From contig CM068827.1 in NCBI GenBank assembly GCA_028554795.2, positions 138,316,493-138,380,492 of the forward strand: DNA of 64,000 nucleotides. The letters are read 5' to 3'. Below, one piece after another: positions 29,387 to 39,290 of the stretch. How positions within the stretch are numbered: position 1 is the first letter of the stretch; every line of letters starts with the position of its first letter. The DNA is from Sinohyriopsis cumingii. Taxonomy: Eukaryota; Mollusca; Bivalvia; Unionida; Unionidae. Under the pieces are notes generated by a model. That model did not search any database and was not told the origin of the DNA. It worked only from the letters and a program-made list of their open reading frames with translations. Position numbers and translations under genes: made by a program.

Positions 29387-30496
29387 ATGGAAAAAGTCTT
29401 AGCCAGCATTTACTACGATCCCTCCCATCCTGCAGGTTACGCAGGAGTTCAAAAATTGTATCGTGCTGCCAAAACTCGACTGAAAAGTCTCCGTTTACCT
29501 CAAGTGCAACAATGGTTACAAGAACAAGCTACCTACACTTTACACAAACCCATTCGACGCAAGTTTGCCAGAAGTCGCACCCGAGTGGAAGGCATCGATC
29601 ATCAATGGCAAGCCGATTTAGCCGATGTCTCTCGTTTGGCCAGCTACAATCGTGGCTACAAATATTTGTTTTGTGTCATCGACGTCTTTTCCAAATTTGC
29701 CTGGGTCGTACCCTTGACTTCCAAATCGAGCAGCGAGTTAGTACGAGCCCTGCAACGGGTGTTGAAACAAAGCAGTCGTCACTCTCTTCGATGGCAAACG
29801 GACAAAGGCACCGAATTTCTGAATCAAGCTTTCCAAAAAGAATTAAACAAACGTGACATTCATTTTTTTACCACCGAGAATCCCGAAACCAAAGCCAGCA
29901 TCGTGGAACGTTTTCAACGCACTTTGAAAGAACGCATGTGGAAATATTTTACGCATCACCACACTCTCAAGTACATCGACATCTTACCGCACCTGGTGCA
30001 AGCGTACAACCAATCTTACCATCGAAGCATCGGACGTGCCCCGCAAGACGTGACTCCCGAGAACGAAGTGTTGGTGTTTGAGCGTCTGTTTGGTACGTCC
30101 CCGATGAGGGCTGTCCCCAAGAAAAGTGGAATGTTGGCCGTAGGAGATTGGGTGCGCATTGGCAAAACCAAACGCACTTTCGACAAAGGTTACTTACCTA
30201 ACTGGACGACCGAATTGTTTCGCGTCACTGGACGAGTGCATGGCCGTCATCCTACCGTCTATAAATTGGAAGACATGAACGGAGAAGTGCTCAAAGGAAC
30301 GTTTTATATGCCCGAGTTACAACGTGTCACCAAAAAAGAAGACGACGTGTACGACATCGAAAGCATTCTCGAACGCAGAACCCGTAAAGTGGGCAAACGA
30401 CGTGTCAAAGAAGTCAAAGTACGTTGGAAAGGATATCCACCCAGTTTTGATTCTTGGATCGACGCTTCGCAAGTCATCGACTATGAAAAGAAGTGA
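29387..30496 (+). CDS. Retroviral-type integrase with C-terminal chromodomain (copy B, intact)
   Basis: 369 residues, same length as copy A. D77, D139 and E174 in D,D35E spacing; chromodomain at about 318-369. The ATG at 29387 follows an A-rich leader and matches the start in copy A. Differences from copy A are scattered and leave all catalytic positions unchanged. Confidence 0.95.
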   Translation: MEKVLASIYYDPSHPAGYAGVQKLYRAAKTRLKSLRLPQVQQWLQEQATYTLHKPIRRKFARSRTRVEGIDHQWQADLADVSRLASYNRGYKYLFCVIDVFSKFAWVVPLTSKSSSELVRALQRVLKQSSRHSLRWQTDKGTEFLNQAFQKELNKRDIHFFTTENPETKASIVERFQRTLKERMWKYFTHHHTLKYIDILPHLVQAYNQSYHRSIGRAPQDVTPENEVLVFERLFGTSPMRAVPKKSGMLAVGDWVRIGKTKRTFDKGYLPNWTTELFRVTGRVHGRHPTVYKLEDMNGEVLKGTFYMPELQRVTKKEDDVYDIESILERRTRKVGKRRVKEVKVRWKGYPPSFDSWIDASQVIDYEKK

Positions 30497-30501
30497 CCAT
30501 C

Positions 30502-30918
30502 ATGCCCTTTCACACAGACGCAGCTACGTCGACCACTCCTTCACCTAGTTCTTCTGTGCAAGATTTACAAAAACAACCCTTGTGGGTGTGGTGTGGAGAA
30601 CGTGTGTCTAAAACACAAATCGTCTTTTTCTGCCAAATCTTAGTGGTGTATTGTGTCATCGGGGCAGCCATTGCCAATCTGAGTTTGCAACAAGGAGACA
30701 AACAATTGTGGACCATTTTATTGAGCAGTTGCATCGGTTACCTGCTTCCTAATCCGTCCCTGAAATTCACCTCGAACGGGAACCACGGGAACCTTGTGTC
30801 CAGTGCCAGTGCCAGTTACCACTCCAACAACAACCACAACCAGAACCCCATTTTGGGCGGAGACACGCCTCTGACGTCCAGTAACCCCTCGGACAGCCAC
30901 AGAACTCTGGAATTATGA
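30502..30918 (+). CDS. Two-helix membrane protein (copy B)
   Basis: 138 residues, collinear with 4462-4872. Membrane segments IVFFCQILVVYCVIGAAI and LWTILLSSCIGYLLPNP, then a Ser/Asn/His-rich tail. Stop and next start overlap (ATGA), suggesting coupled expression with the penton gene. Confidence 0.75.
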   Translation: MPFHTDAATSTTPSPSSSVQDLQKQPLWVWCGERVSKTQIVFFCQILVVYCVIGAAIANLSLQQGDKQLWTILLSSCIGYLLPNPSLKFTSNGNHGNLVSSASASYHSNNNHNQNPILGGDTPLTSSNPSDSHRTLEL

Positions 30919-31844
30919 GTCACCAAAACCAATTTTACTTAACCTTACCCAGTGACAGTTCCATGGAGGTGTTTCCCCACAACACGTTGTGCTGTTACAC
31001 AGCCAAATTACCTCAGGCCATCCCCTTAGATCACGAAGCCCATTGGGAAGTGGCTTTAGTGGAAATCATTCACCCGACCCAAGTCCTCAATGTCCTTCCC
31101 AATGAAAATTCTTTTGATGTGGAAGTTTATGACGAGCAAATGCAACAGTACTTGGATACCCATGGCAAATAGGACAAGAAAACCCGTTTACAAAATCAAA
31201 AGTACACCACCTATCACTTGTTCATTCCCCCAGGCTATTATTTTAGTGGTCAACATTTGGTGAGCACCATTACCTCCAGGTTTAATGTCGTGTTTCTGAA
31301 AGCTTTGGAAAGTGTCACAAAAAGTGTCACCATGGAATATCACAAAACAGCTCGTCGCTTCTTGATGAAATTTGACGGGAGTAAAATCCTGTCCATTCTA
31401 TTTTGTTCTGAATTGTTTGACATGTTGGGCGGAGACATGGACATGAGAATGGCCATGATCAAGAAAAACGAATTACCCATCGTTTACGACAACGAGTCTT
31501 TTAGCAAGTTATTTCGTGCCCCGGTAGAAATGAATCAAGGACTGAATTTGATGTTTGTGTACTCCGATGTGGTGGAGTACAACGTGGTGGGACACACCTC
31601 TGTACCGTTACTGCGTGTCATTCCTTTCAAAGTGGATTCTGCCACGAACGCTGACGAGGAAGGTGGAAACACTTATCACGTTCACCGCGAATTTGTCCAT
31701 CCTCACTATTTGCCTGTCAGCAAGTCGTATTTGGACACGGTCAACATTGCTATAAAAGGAGATTTGGGACAAAATATTCCATTCACCAAAGGAAAAGTCA
31801 CAGTGAAACTCCATTTTCGAAAACGGTTCTCTCACGACTCGTAA
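30915..31844 (+). pseudogene. Penton-like minor capsid protein (copy B, one stop)
   Basis: About 309 codons in one frame, interrupted only by a TAG at 31170-31172. Begins MSHQNQFYLTLPSDSSMEVF; later segments LFIPPGYYFSGQHLV and NLMFVYSDVVEYNVVG match Polinton vertex proteins (single jelly roll). Far more complete than copy A. Confidence 0.88.
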
Positions 31845-31847
31845 GTC

Positions 31848-32264
31848 ATGTATCCAGTGTACCGAGGGGTTGCTGGACAGCGAGGACACGGTTTAGGAGA
31901 TATGTTAAAATCGGCCTTTCGTTCGGTGGCCCCGGTGTTGAAACCGATGCTGACACGCGGATTGCACGCCTTGAAAGATGCGGCACTGACGCAAGGCAAA
32001 GAATTTCTCCAAAATGTCATCATCGACAAACAAAATCCTAAAGCAGCCTTCATGAGGGTAGGCAAAAATGTCTTGCTGCAAACAGGCAAAGACATTTTAG
32101 GCCGACGAGACACACCTATAAATGCCCTGCACGCTACCGAGTCAGGCATTCAGCAAGGACAAGGCAGAAAGAGACGACGAAGAAAACACCCTTTCACCAG
32201 ACTTCAAGCGAGAAAGGCCAAGAAAAGAAGAACCGTTCGAGACTTAGACGTTTTCGATTATTGA
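31848..32264 (+). CDS. pVI-like minor virion protein (copy B)
   Basis: 138 residues, begins MYPVYRGVAGQRGHGLGDML, basic C-terminus. Starts three bases after the penton stop; a TATA box at 31751-31757 inside the penton gene may drive it. Intact. Confidence 0.8.
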   Translation: MYPVYRGVAGQRGHGLGDMLKSAFRSVAPVLKPMLTRGLHALKDAALTQGKEFLQNVIIDKQNPKAAFMRVGKNVLLQTGKDILGRRDTPINALHATESGIQQGQGRKRRRRKHPFTRLQARKAKKRRTVRDLDVFDY

Positions 32265-32283
32265 GAAACAGCAACAAAAAAAA

Positions 32284-33597
32284 ATGATGCACCAAGAATC
32301 TTGCGCCTGTTCCAAGTCGGAACTGGACCTGTTTGCCATGCCCCCCACCATGATGACCATGCAAGAATCGCAGTGGGTGGAATTTCACCCCGTATCCTCA
32401 TTGACAGCCTCAGCTCCCATCGAGTTTGAAATTAAAGGACAGCCCGAAGATTACATCGATCTGAATAGCAGTTACTTGTACTTGAAAGTCAAAGTTGTCA
32501 ATAAGGACAATTCGCCCCTAGATCGCGATGAGGTAATAGCTCCCGTCAACAATTTCATGCATTCCTTGTTCAGTGGAGTGGACTTGTACTTGAATAACAA
32601 ACTAGTCAGTAGCAGCATGGATACTTACCCTTATCGTGCCTACCTGGAAAATCTCTTGACGTACGGAATAGATGCCAAGAACACTCATCTCAATGCCTGT
32701 GTGCTATGGGAAGCTGACGAAGCTGACAAGTTTGAAACATTCGAAACTAATGCAACCAAAGACAACAATGATGGATTTGTAGAACGAAGAAACAGAATCA
32801 TGGGAGCCAACAAAAGTTTAGAACTGATGGATCGTTTGCATTTGGACATGTGGTTGCAAGATAAATATTTGCTGAATGGGGTGAATGTTCGCCTGAGACT
32901 GAATCGTAGCAGTGCCGCTTTCCATTTGATAGGTACTACTGCTTGCAAAACTGTCATCGAGGAAGCCAGACTCTACGTACGACGCGTAGAAGTGTTACCT
33001 AAAGTGGGAAACGACATCAGTCAGACGTTAAGCAGAACGACCGCCAAGTATCCCATATGACGCGTGGAAGTGAAAACCTTCACCATTCCCAAGGGACAGC
33101 GATCCATGATCGAAGATCATCTGTTCCAAGGACAGCTACCCAAACGTTTGATCGTTGGTATGGTCGAGAATACAGCCTTCAACGGAGCTGCCGATAAAAA
33201 TCCTTTCTACTTTCAACACTTTGGTGTGTCCAAGATCGAAGTCAGTCGCGATGGCAAAACCTTGTGTACCCGACCTTTCGAACCTAACTTTGAGAAGAAG
33301 AACTACTTGAGATCGTACTTGTCCTTGTACGAAGCTACCGGACAGTTAGGAACCAACACCAGTCAGGGCATTACGTACGAGGATTATGCAGGAGGCTATG
33401 CTTTGTGGGCTTTCGATTTCACTCCAGACCAAGGCAGCGACGAGGGACATTTTCACCCTATAAAATCCGGCCAGATTCGTGTAGAAATTCAGTTTGCAAC
33501 CCGAGACCCTGATGTAACGGTGAACGTCATCCTGTATGCAGAATTCGATAATACCATAGAAATCAACAGTTTGAGAGAAGTCATTCTAGACTATTAG
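32284..33597 (+). pseudogene. Major capsid protein, double jelly-roll (copy B, one stop)
   Basis: 437 codons, collinear with the intact 440-residue protein of copy A, interrupted by TGA at 33058-33060 where copy A has a CGA codon. No frameshift. The variable loops between about 32500 and 32800 differ most between copies, as expected for surface loops. Confidence 0.93.
33469..33475 (+). promoter_or_regulatory. TATA box inside major capsid gene (copy B)
   Basis: TATAAAA 128 bases before the next gene at 33603; same place in copy A near 7168. Confidence 0.4.
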
Positions 33598-33602
33598 AAA
33601 CC

Positions 33603-34036
33603 ATGGAAGACTGTTATCCCTCTTTAGCTAGTGGAGAAACTTTGGACATGGAATGTGAGGAGACCATGGAAAAAGAAGAAGTGATCATGATGAAGTCAAG
33701 ATGGCCAGAACAAGAAGCCCATTTAGTCTGCTGTTTTGCCAAACACTTGGTCGAAAAAAGACGGAATTGATCAAGAAAAATTGCTATGGATGTCAAAACG
33801 ATCATCCCAGTCAAATTCAACACGATAAATGCCTGATGCTGAGTCAAGAAGAAAAATTGGACGAGTGGTATAAAGACTTGCGTGAACATTCTTGTCCACC
33901 ATTAACCACTCAAGAGATCCATCGTATCGAAGCTCTCCTGAATCAGAGTGAGGAGACGAAACGAAGAAACGGTTATTTGTCAGACATTTTCAAACAAAAA
34001 GTCAGGATCGAATTGACGACTTATTATTACCTGTGA
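33603..34036 (+). pseudogene. Cys-rich acidic conserved protein (copy B, broken)
   Basis: Collinear with 7314-7793 but has a one-base loss near 33760, a deletion of about 48 bases near 33868 and an extra A near 33995. The CYGCQNDHPSQ motif survives. Confidence 0.75.
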
Positions 34037-34053
34037 AGAAAAAAACCACACAA

Positions 34054-34614
34054 ATGGATACCTGGGAACTTTATTACCTTTTGAACCACAGTTCGTACAC
34101 GGCTTCTTGGAATCCCGTTGTCTGTGCTAAAGATGAACTCCCTCATCGCAAACCTCAAGACCATCTAGCTTATGTCATCAACACGGACGACAGTCATCTC
34201 CCAGGAACCCACTGGGTAGCCGTTTACTTTCCTCAAGAAGGATGTGTGGAATATTTAGATTCGTACGGATTGCCCCCTTTGGAAGACGATATCATCGACT
34301 TTACGAGAAGAAATGCTCAGACCACCCGATTCAATAATGTGAAATTACAAGGCACAGATTCTTTGGTGTGTGGACAATATTGTGTGTATTTTCTGCATCA
34401 TCGCAGCCTGAGCTATTCCTTAGAACATTTAGTGATTCATTTTGATCCTCGTTCTTCTTCAAGAAATGATGTGAAAGTAGATCGATGGTTTTGTGACCAT
34501 TATGCTTATCTTTTGTCTCAAGCTAGGAAACGTAGTGTCCATCAATGGCCTAATGATTTCCAACAGTGGAAATCACAATTTCATTCACAACGTTGTCAGC
34601 CCTGTTTAAAGTAG
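34054..34614 (+). CDS. Adenain-like cysteine protease (copy B, intact)
   Basis: 186 residues. H53 (GTHWVAVYF), D69 (VEYLDSYG), Q99 and C106 (VCGQYC) match the adenovirus protease catalytic layout; Q99 and C106 are seven apart, as in adenain. It cleaves capsid precursor proteins during maturation. The ATG is chosen because the copy A frame starts at the same codon. AATAAA follows at about 34727. Confidence 0.93.
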   Translation: MDTWELYYLLNHSSYTASWNPVVCAKDELPHRKPQDHLAYVINTDDSHLPGTHWVAVYFPQEGCVEYLDSYGLPPLEDDIIDFTRRNAQTTRFNNVKLQGTDSLVCGQYCVYFLHHRSLSYSLEHLVIHFDPRSSSRNDVKVDRWFCDHYAYLLSQARKRSVHQWPNDFQQWKSQFHSQRCQPCLK

Positions 34615-34860
34615 AGTGTGAATTGAAAAAAATGTTTGTGATTTGAAAAAAATGTTTGATGTTATATTGTTGGATTATTGTTTAAAAAATGTTAGAGTTG
34701 TTGTTTAGTGTTAAGTGATTTTTTGAATAAAAAATGTTGTGTTTTGAAAAAAATGCCTTTGTCTTTTGTTTGACTATAAGATTGTTGGATTCATGCTCTT
34801 TAATTTCTTACTATCCCTCTCATGACACTCATTGAACGTTGCGGCTCGAAAACCGTGTGG

Positions 34861-34898
34861 GGGATGTTTTCCTTCACGTCCGCGCTTTGACTTTAAGA
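34861..34898 (+). promoter_or_regulatory. Shared upstream box, right-block gene 1 (copy B)
   Basis: GGGATGTTTTCC, TTCACGTCCGCGC, then CTTTAAGAA instead of a TATA box, as in copy A. Confidence 0.75.
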
Positions 34899-34951
34899 AC
34901 CGGGGAAGTTTCCAGTCTAACCATCCATTGTCGACTCATCCTCCTACGAAG

Positions 34952-35323
34952 ATGTGCTCCAAACTAGCTAAGCTAAACGAAGCCTACGTGAATTTGCATA
35001 GGGTCAGACACAGTCTGATACCGAAGCCAGAAGAGATAGAGAATGTGAGAATGTTAAAAGTCACTGAAGACCTGATAGAAGAGCTCTTCAGAGAAGAAGT
35101 GAACAGGGAAAAAGAAGAATGGACAGAGAAGTACAGACTTCAGAGACAGCAGCAACAGCAACAACAACAACAACAGCAGCAGCAGCAGCAGCAGCAACCT
35201 GAACCTGACAGAGGCTTTGTCGATTGTCGTATCGACACCAAAGAGTTCTTCTTCTCTTTCCGAAGAAGCAGACCTATCGCCAGAAAGTCTATCCTCAGAG
35301 GACATCGCATTCTTAGAAACTAA
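34952..35323 (+). CDS. Right-block gene 1, Gln-repeat coiled-coil protein (copy B, intact)
   Basis: 123 residues. KLAKLNEAYVNLHRVRHSL helix, Glu-rich helix (EELFREEVNREKEEW), a run of about 17 Gln encoded by mixed CAG/CAA, then a basic C-terminus (FRRSRPIARKSILRGHR). The Gln tract differs in length between the two copies. The hairpin follows 29 bases after the stop. Confidence 0.7.
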   Translation: MCSKLAKLNEAYVNLHRVRHSLIPKPEEIENVRMLKVTEDLIEELFREEVNREKEEWTEKYRLQRQQQQQQQQQQQQQQQQQPEPDRGFVDCRIDTKEFFFSFRRSRPIARKSILRGHRILRN

Positions 35324-35352
35324 ATGATTGCCATAGCAAACAAAAAAAACCC

Positions 35353-35373
35353 AGCCCTTTTCAGGGCTACCCA
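35353..35373 (+). terminator. Histone-type 3'-end hairpin, right-block gene 1 (copy B)
   Basis: AGCCCT/TTTC/AGGGCT then ACCCA and CAAGAAAAAGAAATAAC. The purine box CAAGAAA resembles the classical histone downstream element CAAGAAAGA. Confidence 0.85.
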
Positions 35374-35741
35374 ATACTCAAGAAAAAGAAATAACCATCA
35401 ATTTGCCAATGTGTGTAGGTAGAGTAGTGTGAATATAAACACTAACTCTTTTTTTTAATAGTGCGAGTGTATGTGTTTGTGTATAGGATTGTGTGTTTGT
35501 AAGTGCTCACGTACATTGGTGTGGATAGTAGATTAAGATCATGTTTTTTTTGGTGTTTGAGGTGTGGGGAGAGTAGAGTTAAGGTTAGATTACTTTGCGT
35601 ATGTGGATAGTATATTGAAGTGATTAATAAAAAAATTTTTTAGAATAGTGATGGGAAGTATAAAAAAGTGAGTGTTTCTTTTAGGTCCGCGCGTTGTTTT
35701 TTTCTTGTCATGATCTAGGTAAGATCAATTTTATGTTTTTA

Positions 35742-35779
35742 GGGGATGTTTTCCTTCACGTCCGCGCTTTCACTATAAA
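35742..35779 (+). promoter_or_regulatory. Shared upstream box plus TATA, right-block gene 2 (copy B)
   Basis: GGGATGTTTTCC, TTCACGTCCGCGC, CTATAAAT. A partial box (TTTAGGTCCGCGCG) lies at about 35680. Confidence 0.75.
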
Positions 35780-35830
35780 TTAAAACTCGTTCGGCAGTCC
35801 AGCTACCCTTGTTGATTGATCAACACGAGA

Positions 35831-36184
35831 ATGAACACTAGACTAGCGAAACTGTTGGAACTTCATGTGCATCTGGAATATGCCAGGCGCCTGTTGAACG
35901 AACTGGCCGCGGAGGCCATTGTCGAAGAGGGAAGGATGAGAGAGGAGGAGGAAAGAAGAAACAAAGAAGAGGATGAGAGAAGATACAAAGAAGAGGAAGA
36001 GGAGAGAAGAAACAAAGAAGAGGGGGAAAAGGAGAGAAGAAAAAGGAATTTCAGAATCCCAGAGACAGAAAATTGGGATTCTGAAGCTATTTATCCTGCC
36101 TCTGCTCTCTCTCCCAAAAAAGTAAAAAGCAACTGGGGAACAAGATGCGTATGTGGCGCCAGGCCTGGAAGGTGCCACCATTAA
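35831..36184 (+). CDS. Right-block gene 2, Glu/Arg-rich coiled-coil protein (copy B, intact)
   Basis: 117 residues. RLAKLLELHVHLEYARRLL is like gene 1; then about 50 residues of ERRNKEE-type charged repeat, then NFRIPETENWDSEA and a Cys/His end. The hairpin follows about 35 bases after the stop. Function unknown. Confidence 0.7.
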   Translation: MNTRLAKLLELHVHLEYARRLLNELAAEAIVEEGRMREEEERRNKEEDERRYKEEEEERRNKEEGEKERRKRNFRIPETENWDSEAIYPASALSPKKVKSNWGTRCVCGARPGRCHH

Positions 36185-36218
36185 CCAGGTGTCCATGAAG
36201 TTCAAAAAAAAAAAAAAA

Positions 36219-36239
36219 AGCCCTTTTCAGGGCTACCCC
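36219..36239 (+). terminator. Histone-type 3'-end hairpin, right-block gene 2 (copy B)
   Basis: AGCCCT/TTTC/AGGGCT then ACCCC and CTAGAAAAGAAATAACC. Confidence 0.8.
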
Positions 36240-36450
36240 AATACTCTAGAAAAGAAATAACCATCAATTTGCCAATGTGTAGGTAGAGTAGTGTGAATAT
36301 AAACACTGACTCTTTTCTCATAGTGTGAGTGTTTGTGTTTGTAACTAATAACGTAAGTTTGTGTGAATAGTAGATTATGGGTTTCTTTATTGTTTCTTAG
36401 CATATGTGGAGAGTATAGTTAGGGTTTTATTATATGAAATGAGAAAGTAG

Positions 36451-36560
36451 GGGGATGTTTTCCTTCACGTCCGCGCGTTGTTGGGTCATGATCTAGGTAA
36501 GATTAATTTTATGTTTTTAGGGGATGTTTTCCTTCACGTCCGCGCTTTTCGTATAAGAAC
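36451..36560 (+). promoter_or_regulatory. Doubled shared upstream box, right-block gene 3 (copy B)
   Basis: Two complete boxes: 36451-36478 (ending GTCCGCGCGTTG) and 36520-36560 (followed by GTATAAGAA). The segment between them repeats sequence found before gene 2, so this looks like a local duplication. Confidence 0.7.
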
Positions 36561-36607
36561 CCACAGTATTCGTCGTTCAAACCATTCTACAAAGAATAAA
36601 AAAGAAG

Positions 36608-36937
36608 ATGGCTTCAAACCACCTTTACAAAATGCAAAAATTACAAGACGTTTTGGACAATTTAGGAATAATGGAGCAGATGTTAGTGAGACTCAATGAA
36701 GACCACTATTCCTATAGTCCCCATCGAGTAAAGATGGAGATTAATAACTTAAGAAAAGAAAAGGACATAATAAGTGGTGTCATGAAAGAGATAAAGGAGG
36801 AGGAGGAGGATGAAGAGGAAAGGATAAGGATAAGAAAATGGAACGAAAAAATTGAAAAAGAAGAAGAAAATGAGAAGAGGAAGAAGAGGAGGAGAAGAAA
36901 GAAGAGGAGGAGAAAAAAAAGAAGAGAAAGAGTGTAG
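36608..36937 (+). CDS. Right-block gene 3, charged coiled-coil protein (copy B)
   Basis: 109 residues: LYKMQKLQDVLDNLGIMEQM helix, Glu-rich middle, and a C-terminus of Lys/Arg repeats (KKRRRRKKRRRKKRR). The hairpin follows about 64 bases later. Different protein from the third gene of copy A, though in the same slot. Confidence 0.6.
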   Translation: MASNHLYKMQKLQDVLDNLGIMEQMLVRLNEDHYSYSPHRVKMEINNLRKEKDIISGVMKEIKEEEEDEEERIRIRKWNEKIEKEEENEKRKKRRRRKKRRRKKRRERV

Positions 36938-36995
36938 GAGAGAAAATAAGAAGTTGGTTGAGAAAAAGAAGAAATTAGAAGCAGAAGAAGAAGAA

Positions 36996-37172
36996 ACCAA
37001 AGGCCCTTTTCAGGGCCACCCATATTTCTCGAAAAGAGAATGACTTTCAATTGCCTACCCCTTTCTTAAATTTAAAAAAAAAATTTAAAAAAAAAAAAAA
37101 ATCCCATGTTCAATTCCCCCTTGTCCCTAGATAGACCCACATTTTATTCCCCCCATGTTCAATTCCCCTTGT
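36996..37172 (+). repeat. Right terminal inverted repeat of element B (shortened)
   Basis: Inverse of about 17121-17290. It breaks off at CCCCTTGT, where a GT microsatellite begins, so the outer part and any target duplication are lost. Confidence 0.85.
37002..37022 (+). terminator. Histone-type 3'-end hairpin in right TIR (copy B)
   Basis: AAA, then GGCCCT/TTTC/AGGGCC, then ACCCA, then TTTCTCGAAAAGAGAATG. Exact mirror of the hairpin in the left TIR. Confidence 0.9.
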
Positions 37173-37200
37173 GTGTGTGTGTATGTGTGTGTGTGTGATT
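37173..37200. repeat. GT microsatellite at right boundary of element B
   Basis: (GT)n with one TATG, joined directly to the truncated TIR. Confidence 0.8.
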
Positions 37201-37295
37201 TGGATTTTTAACGTAGCTTTAACAATTTTTCCTAACACTAACCTCTTAATGCTAAGCGCCAAGCGAGGCAGCTATTAGTACCATTTTGTAAGTCT

Positions 37296-37354
37296 ATGGT
37301 ATGACGACCTCCCGCATCCAAGGCGGATGCTCTAACCACTAGGCCACCGTAGCG
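37296..37354 (-). mobile_element. tRNA-like SINE head (minus strand)
   Basis: On the minus strand, GTGGCCTAGTGGTTAGAGC (A-box-like), then CATCCGCCTTGGATGCGGG and a weak B-box-like GGTCGTCATACC. Too diverged to be a working tRNA; typical of invertebrate tRNA-derived repeats. Confidence 0.45.
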
Positions 37355-39173
37355 GTTTCAACCTAGGAGATAATAGTTGACAGTTATCTTGTACATTTGT
37401 ATATCTACAAATGATGATAGTGTTGTTGAATCCAGAGGCAGTAAAATAGCTCTCCTAAAAAAATGTCTGGTTTGGAACATTTGTGGCAATCACACACACA
37501 CACACACACACATATATTTGTGGCTCAGAACACCAGTAAGTTGGTACTGAGGTGTATAGTGTCTTGTCAAAGAACATATCACAGTTGCTGACCACGGCTG
37601 ATCTAATGGTAGGAATTGAACTTGCAGTCTTTTGCTTGCAACTTCTGCACACAACCAATGAGTGTTTAATTTCTTACTTGATAGAGGTTAACAAAAAACA
37701 TGTATAATTATTATCTAGATTTTACAGCATTTTATTAAATTAATTCCAAATAATGTAACAATGAAAGATTTTCTTTTCTTTTCCTGAAGTAATTTCAAAT
37801 AATGTAACAATACAAAAAAGTTCTTTCTTTCGTCTGGGTAATTCCAAATAATGTAGCAACGAAACAAGTTATTTTTTTATATTTTTTTTTTAAATCAAAG
37901 TAAGTCCAAATAATGTAACAATACAAAAGTAATTATTTTATACATCTAAAGCTGCACCACACTGCCAATAACAGTTCATGTATATAAAGTACATTACCAT
38001 AATATATTTTAATAAAGAAAATACCCCAATATGCCTTCACATAATGTGCTGGCAGATCAGGGTATATATTGTTTGCCCTGCTTATTATTCCTAACAAACT
38101 GCATCGACCCAGATCTGTTGGTGCATTATCCAACTGTAGACTTGGGTCTATGCAGTCTGCAGTTGAATCTCATTTTAAAGCAGGTATACACAGTAATAAG
38201 GAAAATCATAAAAATAATTTTTGTATCATGTCATTCACCATGTTTTGTGTACATGCCTAAAAAGAGAACTATACCATAAATATACAATAGAATTTTCAAT
38301 GAGAACTGTGAAATCTATGTTATTCTATTTGCAAGTTATCAACATTCCTCAATCAGACTGACTGTAATACTTCACATACAATTAAAAGACAGAAATTCTG
38401 GCCAGTCTTTGATAACTTTATGTTTCTGTTAAACACAAAGAAAGAAAAATAATACTGAAATAAAAAAGACAACCATTTCTCATATATAGCACGAAAACAA
38501 AACGTGATATTTGACATAAATGAACTCTTTCTACCCCTCAATTTTTTTCTTGAAAAATAACTTAAAACTTAGGACTTTCCATTTAGGATAAGTATGTTTT
38601 GCTATTACATAATAATATAGACACCTTATAGCCATTATTGTGCTGATTTGCCACTAACCAGAATACATAATGGTGGAAGAATAAGAAGATGCTTCTTTAA
38701 AAAAAATGACTGAGGGTTAATAACTGCTAAACAAACTAACTTGCTTCGACCAGAAGCATTTGAATTAAAAATACAACTGTTGAAAATGTTTTTAATCATC
38801 AACTTTTTGGCATCCATGCCGACTTTAACTAGGGCATACAGATTCATCATGTTATGTTAATTGCTTTTTTTATCAAGATTGTATTGCTTGCAAAATTTAA
38901 AAAATACCTCGCACCTAATGCAAGATCTTATAGTTAAACATTCAATCACTCGTAGATTATTTTTCCAATCTATAGAAAACTGCTTCGGACAGAATTTTAA
39001 AATAACAGAGCAGTATGTATATGTCCAGAAAAACCTTTTGATTCATCTTCTTATTCTCTGTTCAAATAATGAAGTTCGATAGATACTGACAAAAGAATTT
39101 CAGTAAAACTGTTTTAGTATAAAAAGCTGTACATTGAACTGAACAACATCTACAAATTCTGTAAGATATATTG
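37355..39173. other. AT-rich host DNA
   Basis: No gene supported. A CA microsatellite lies at about 37492-37511, and a phrase AATTCCAAATAATGTAACAA recurs three or four times between 37740 and 37925. Confidence 0.5.
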
Positions 39174-39290
39174 CACCACAAAATCTACAAGACATGTTTA
39201 GCCACATACTCATGTACCACAAAATCTACAAGACATGTTTAACCACATACCATGTACCACAAAATCTACGAGACATGTTTAACTACATAC
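39174..39290. repeat. About 40-bp tandem repeat, three copies
   Basis: Units containing CCACAAAATCTACAAGACAT then GTTTAACCACATAC, nearly identical. Confidence 0.85.

Larger units (their letters stand above)
16958..37172 (+). mobile_element. Polinton/adintovirus-like element, copy B (near full length, about 20.2 kb)
   Basis: Bounded on the left by a TIR starting AGTAGT and on the right by a shortened inverse copy that ends in a GT microsatellite. Contains polymerase, integrase, packaging ATPase, penton, major capsid and protease genes plus accessory genes. Stop codons or frameshifts affect polymerase, zinc-knuckle, core, penton, major capsid and the Cys-rich gene, so it is not autonomous as it stands. 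Inserted into a LINE remnant. Confidence 0.95.

Noticed and set aside
37296..37354. Functional tRNA gene
   Set aside because: The A-box-like part is good but the B box and acceptor pairing are not; it fits a SINE fragment better.
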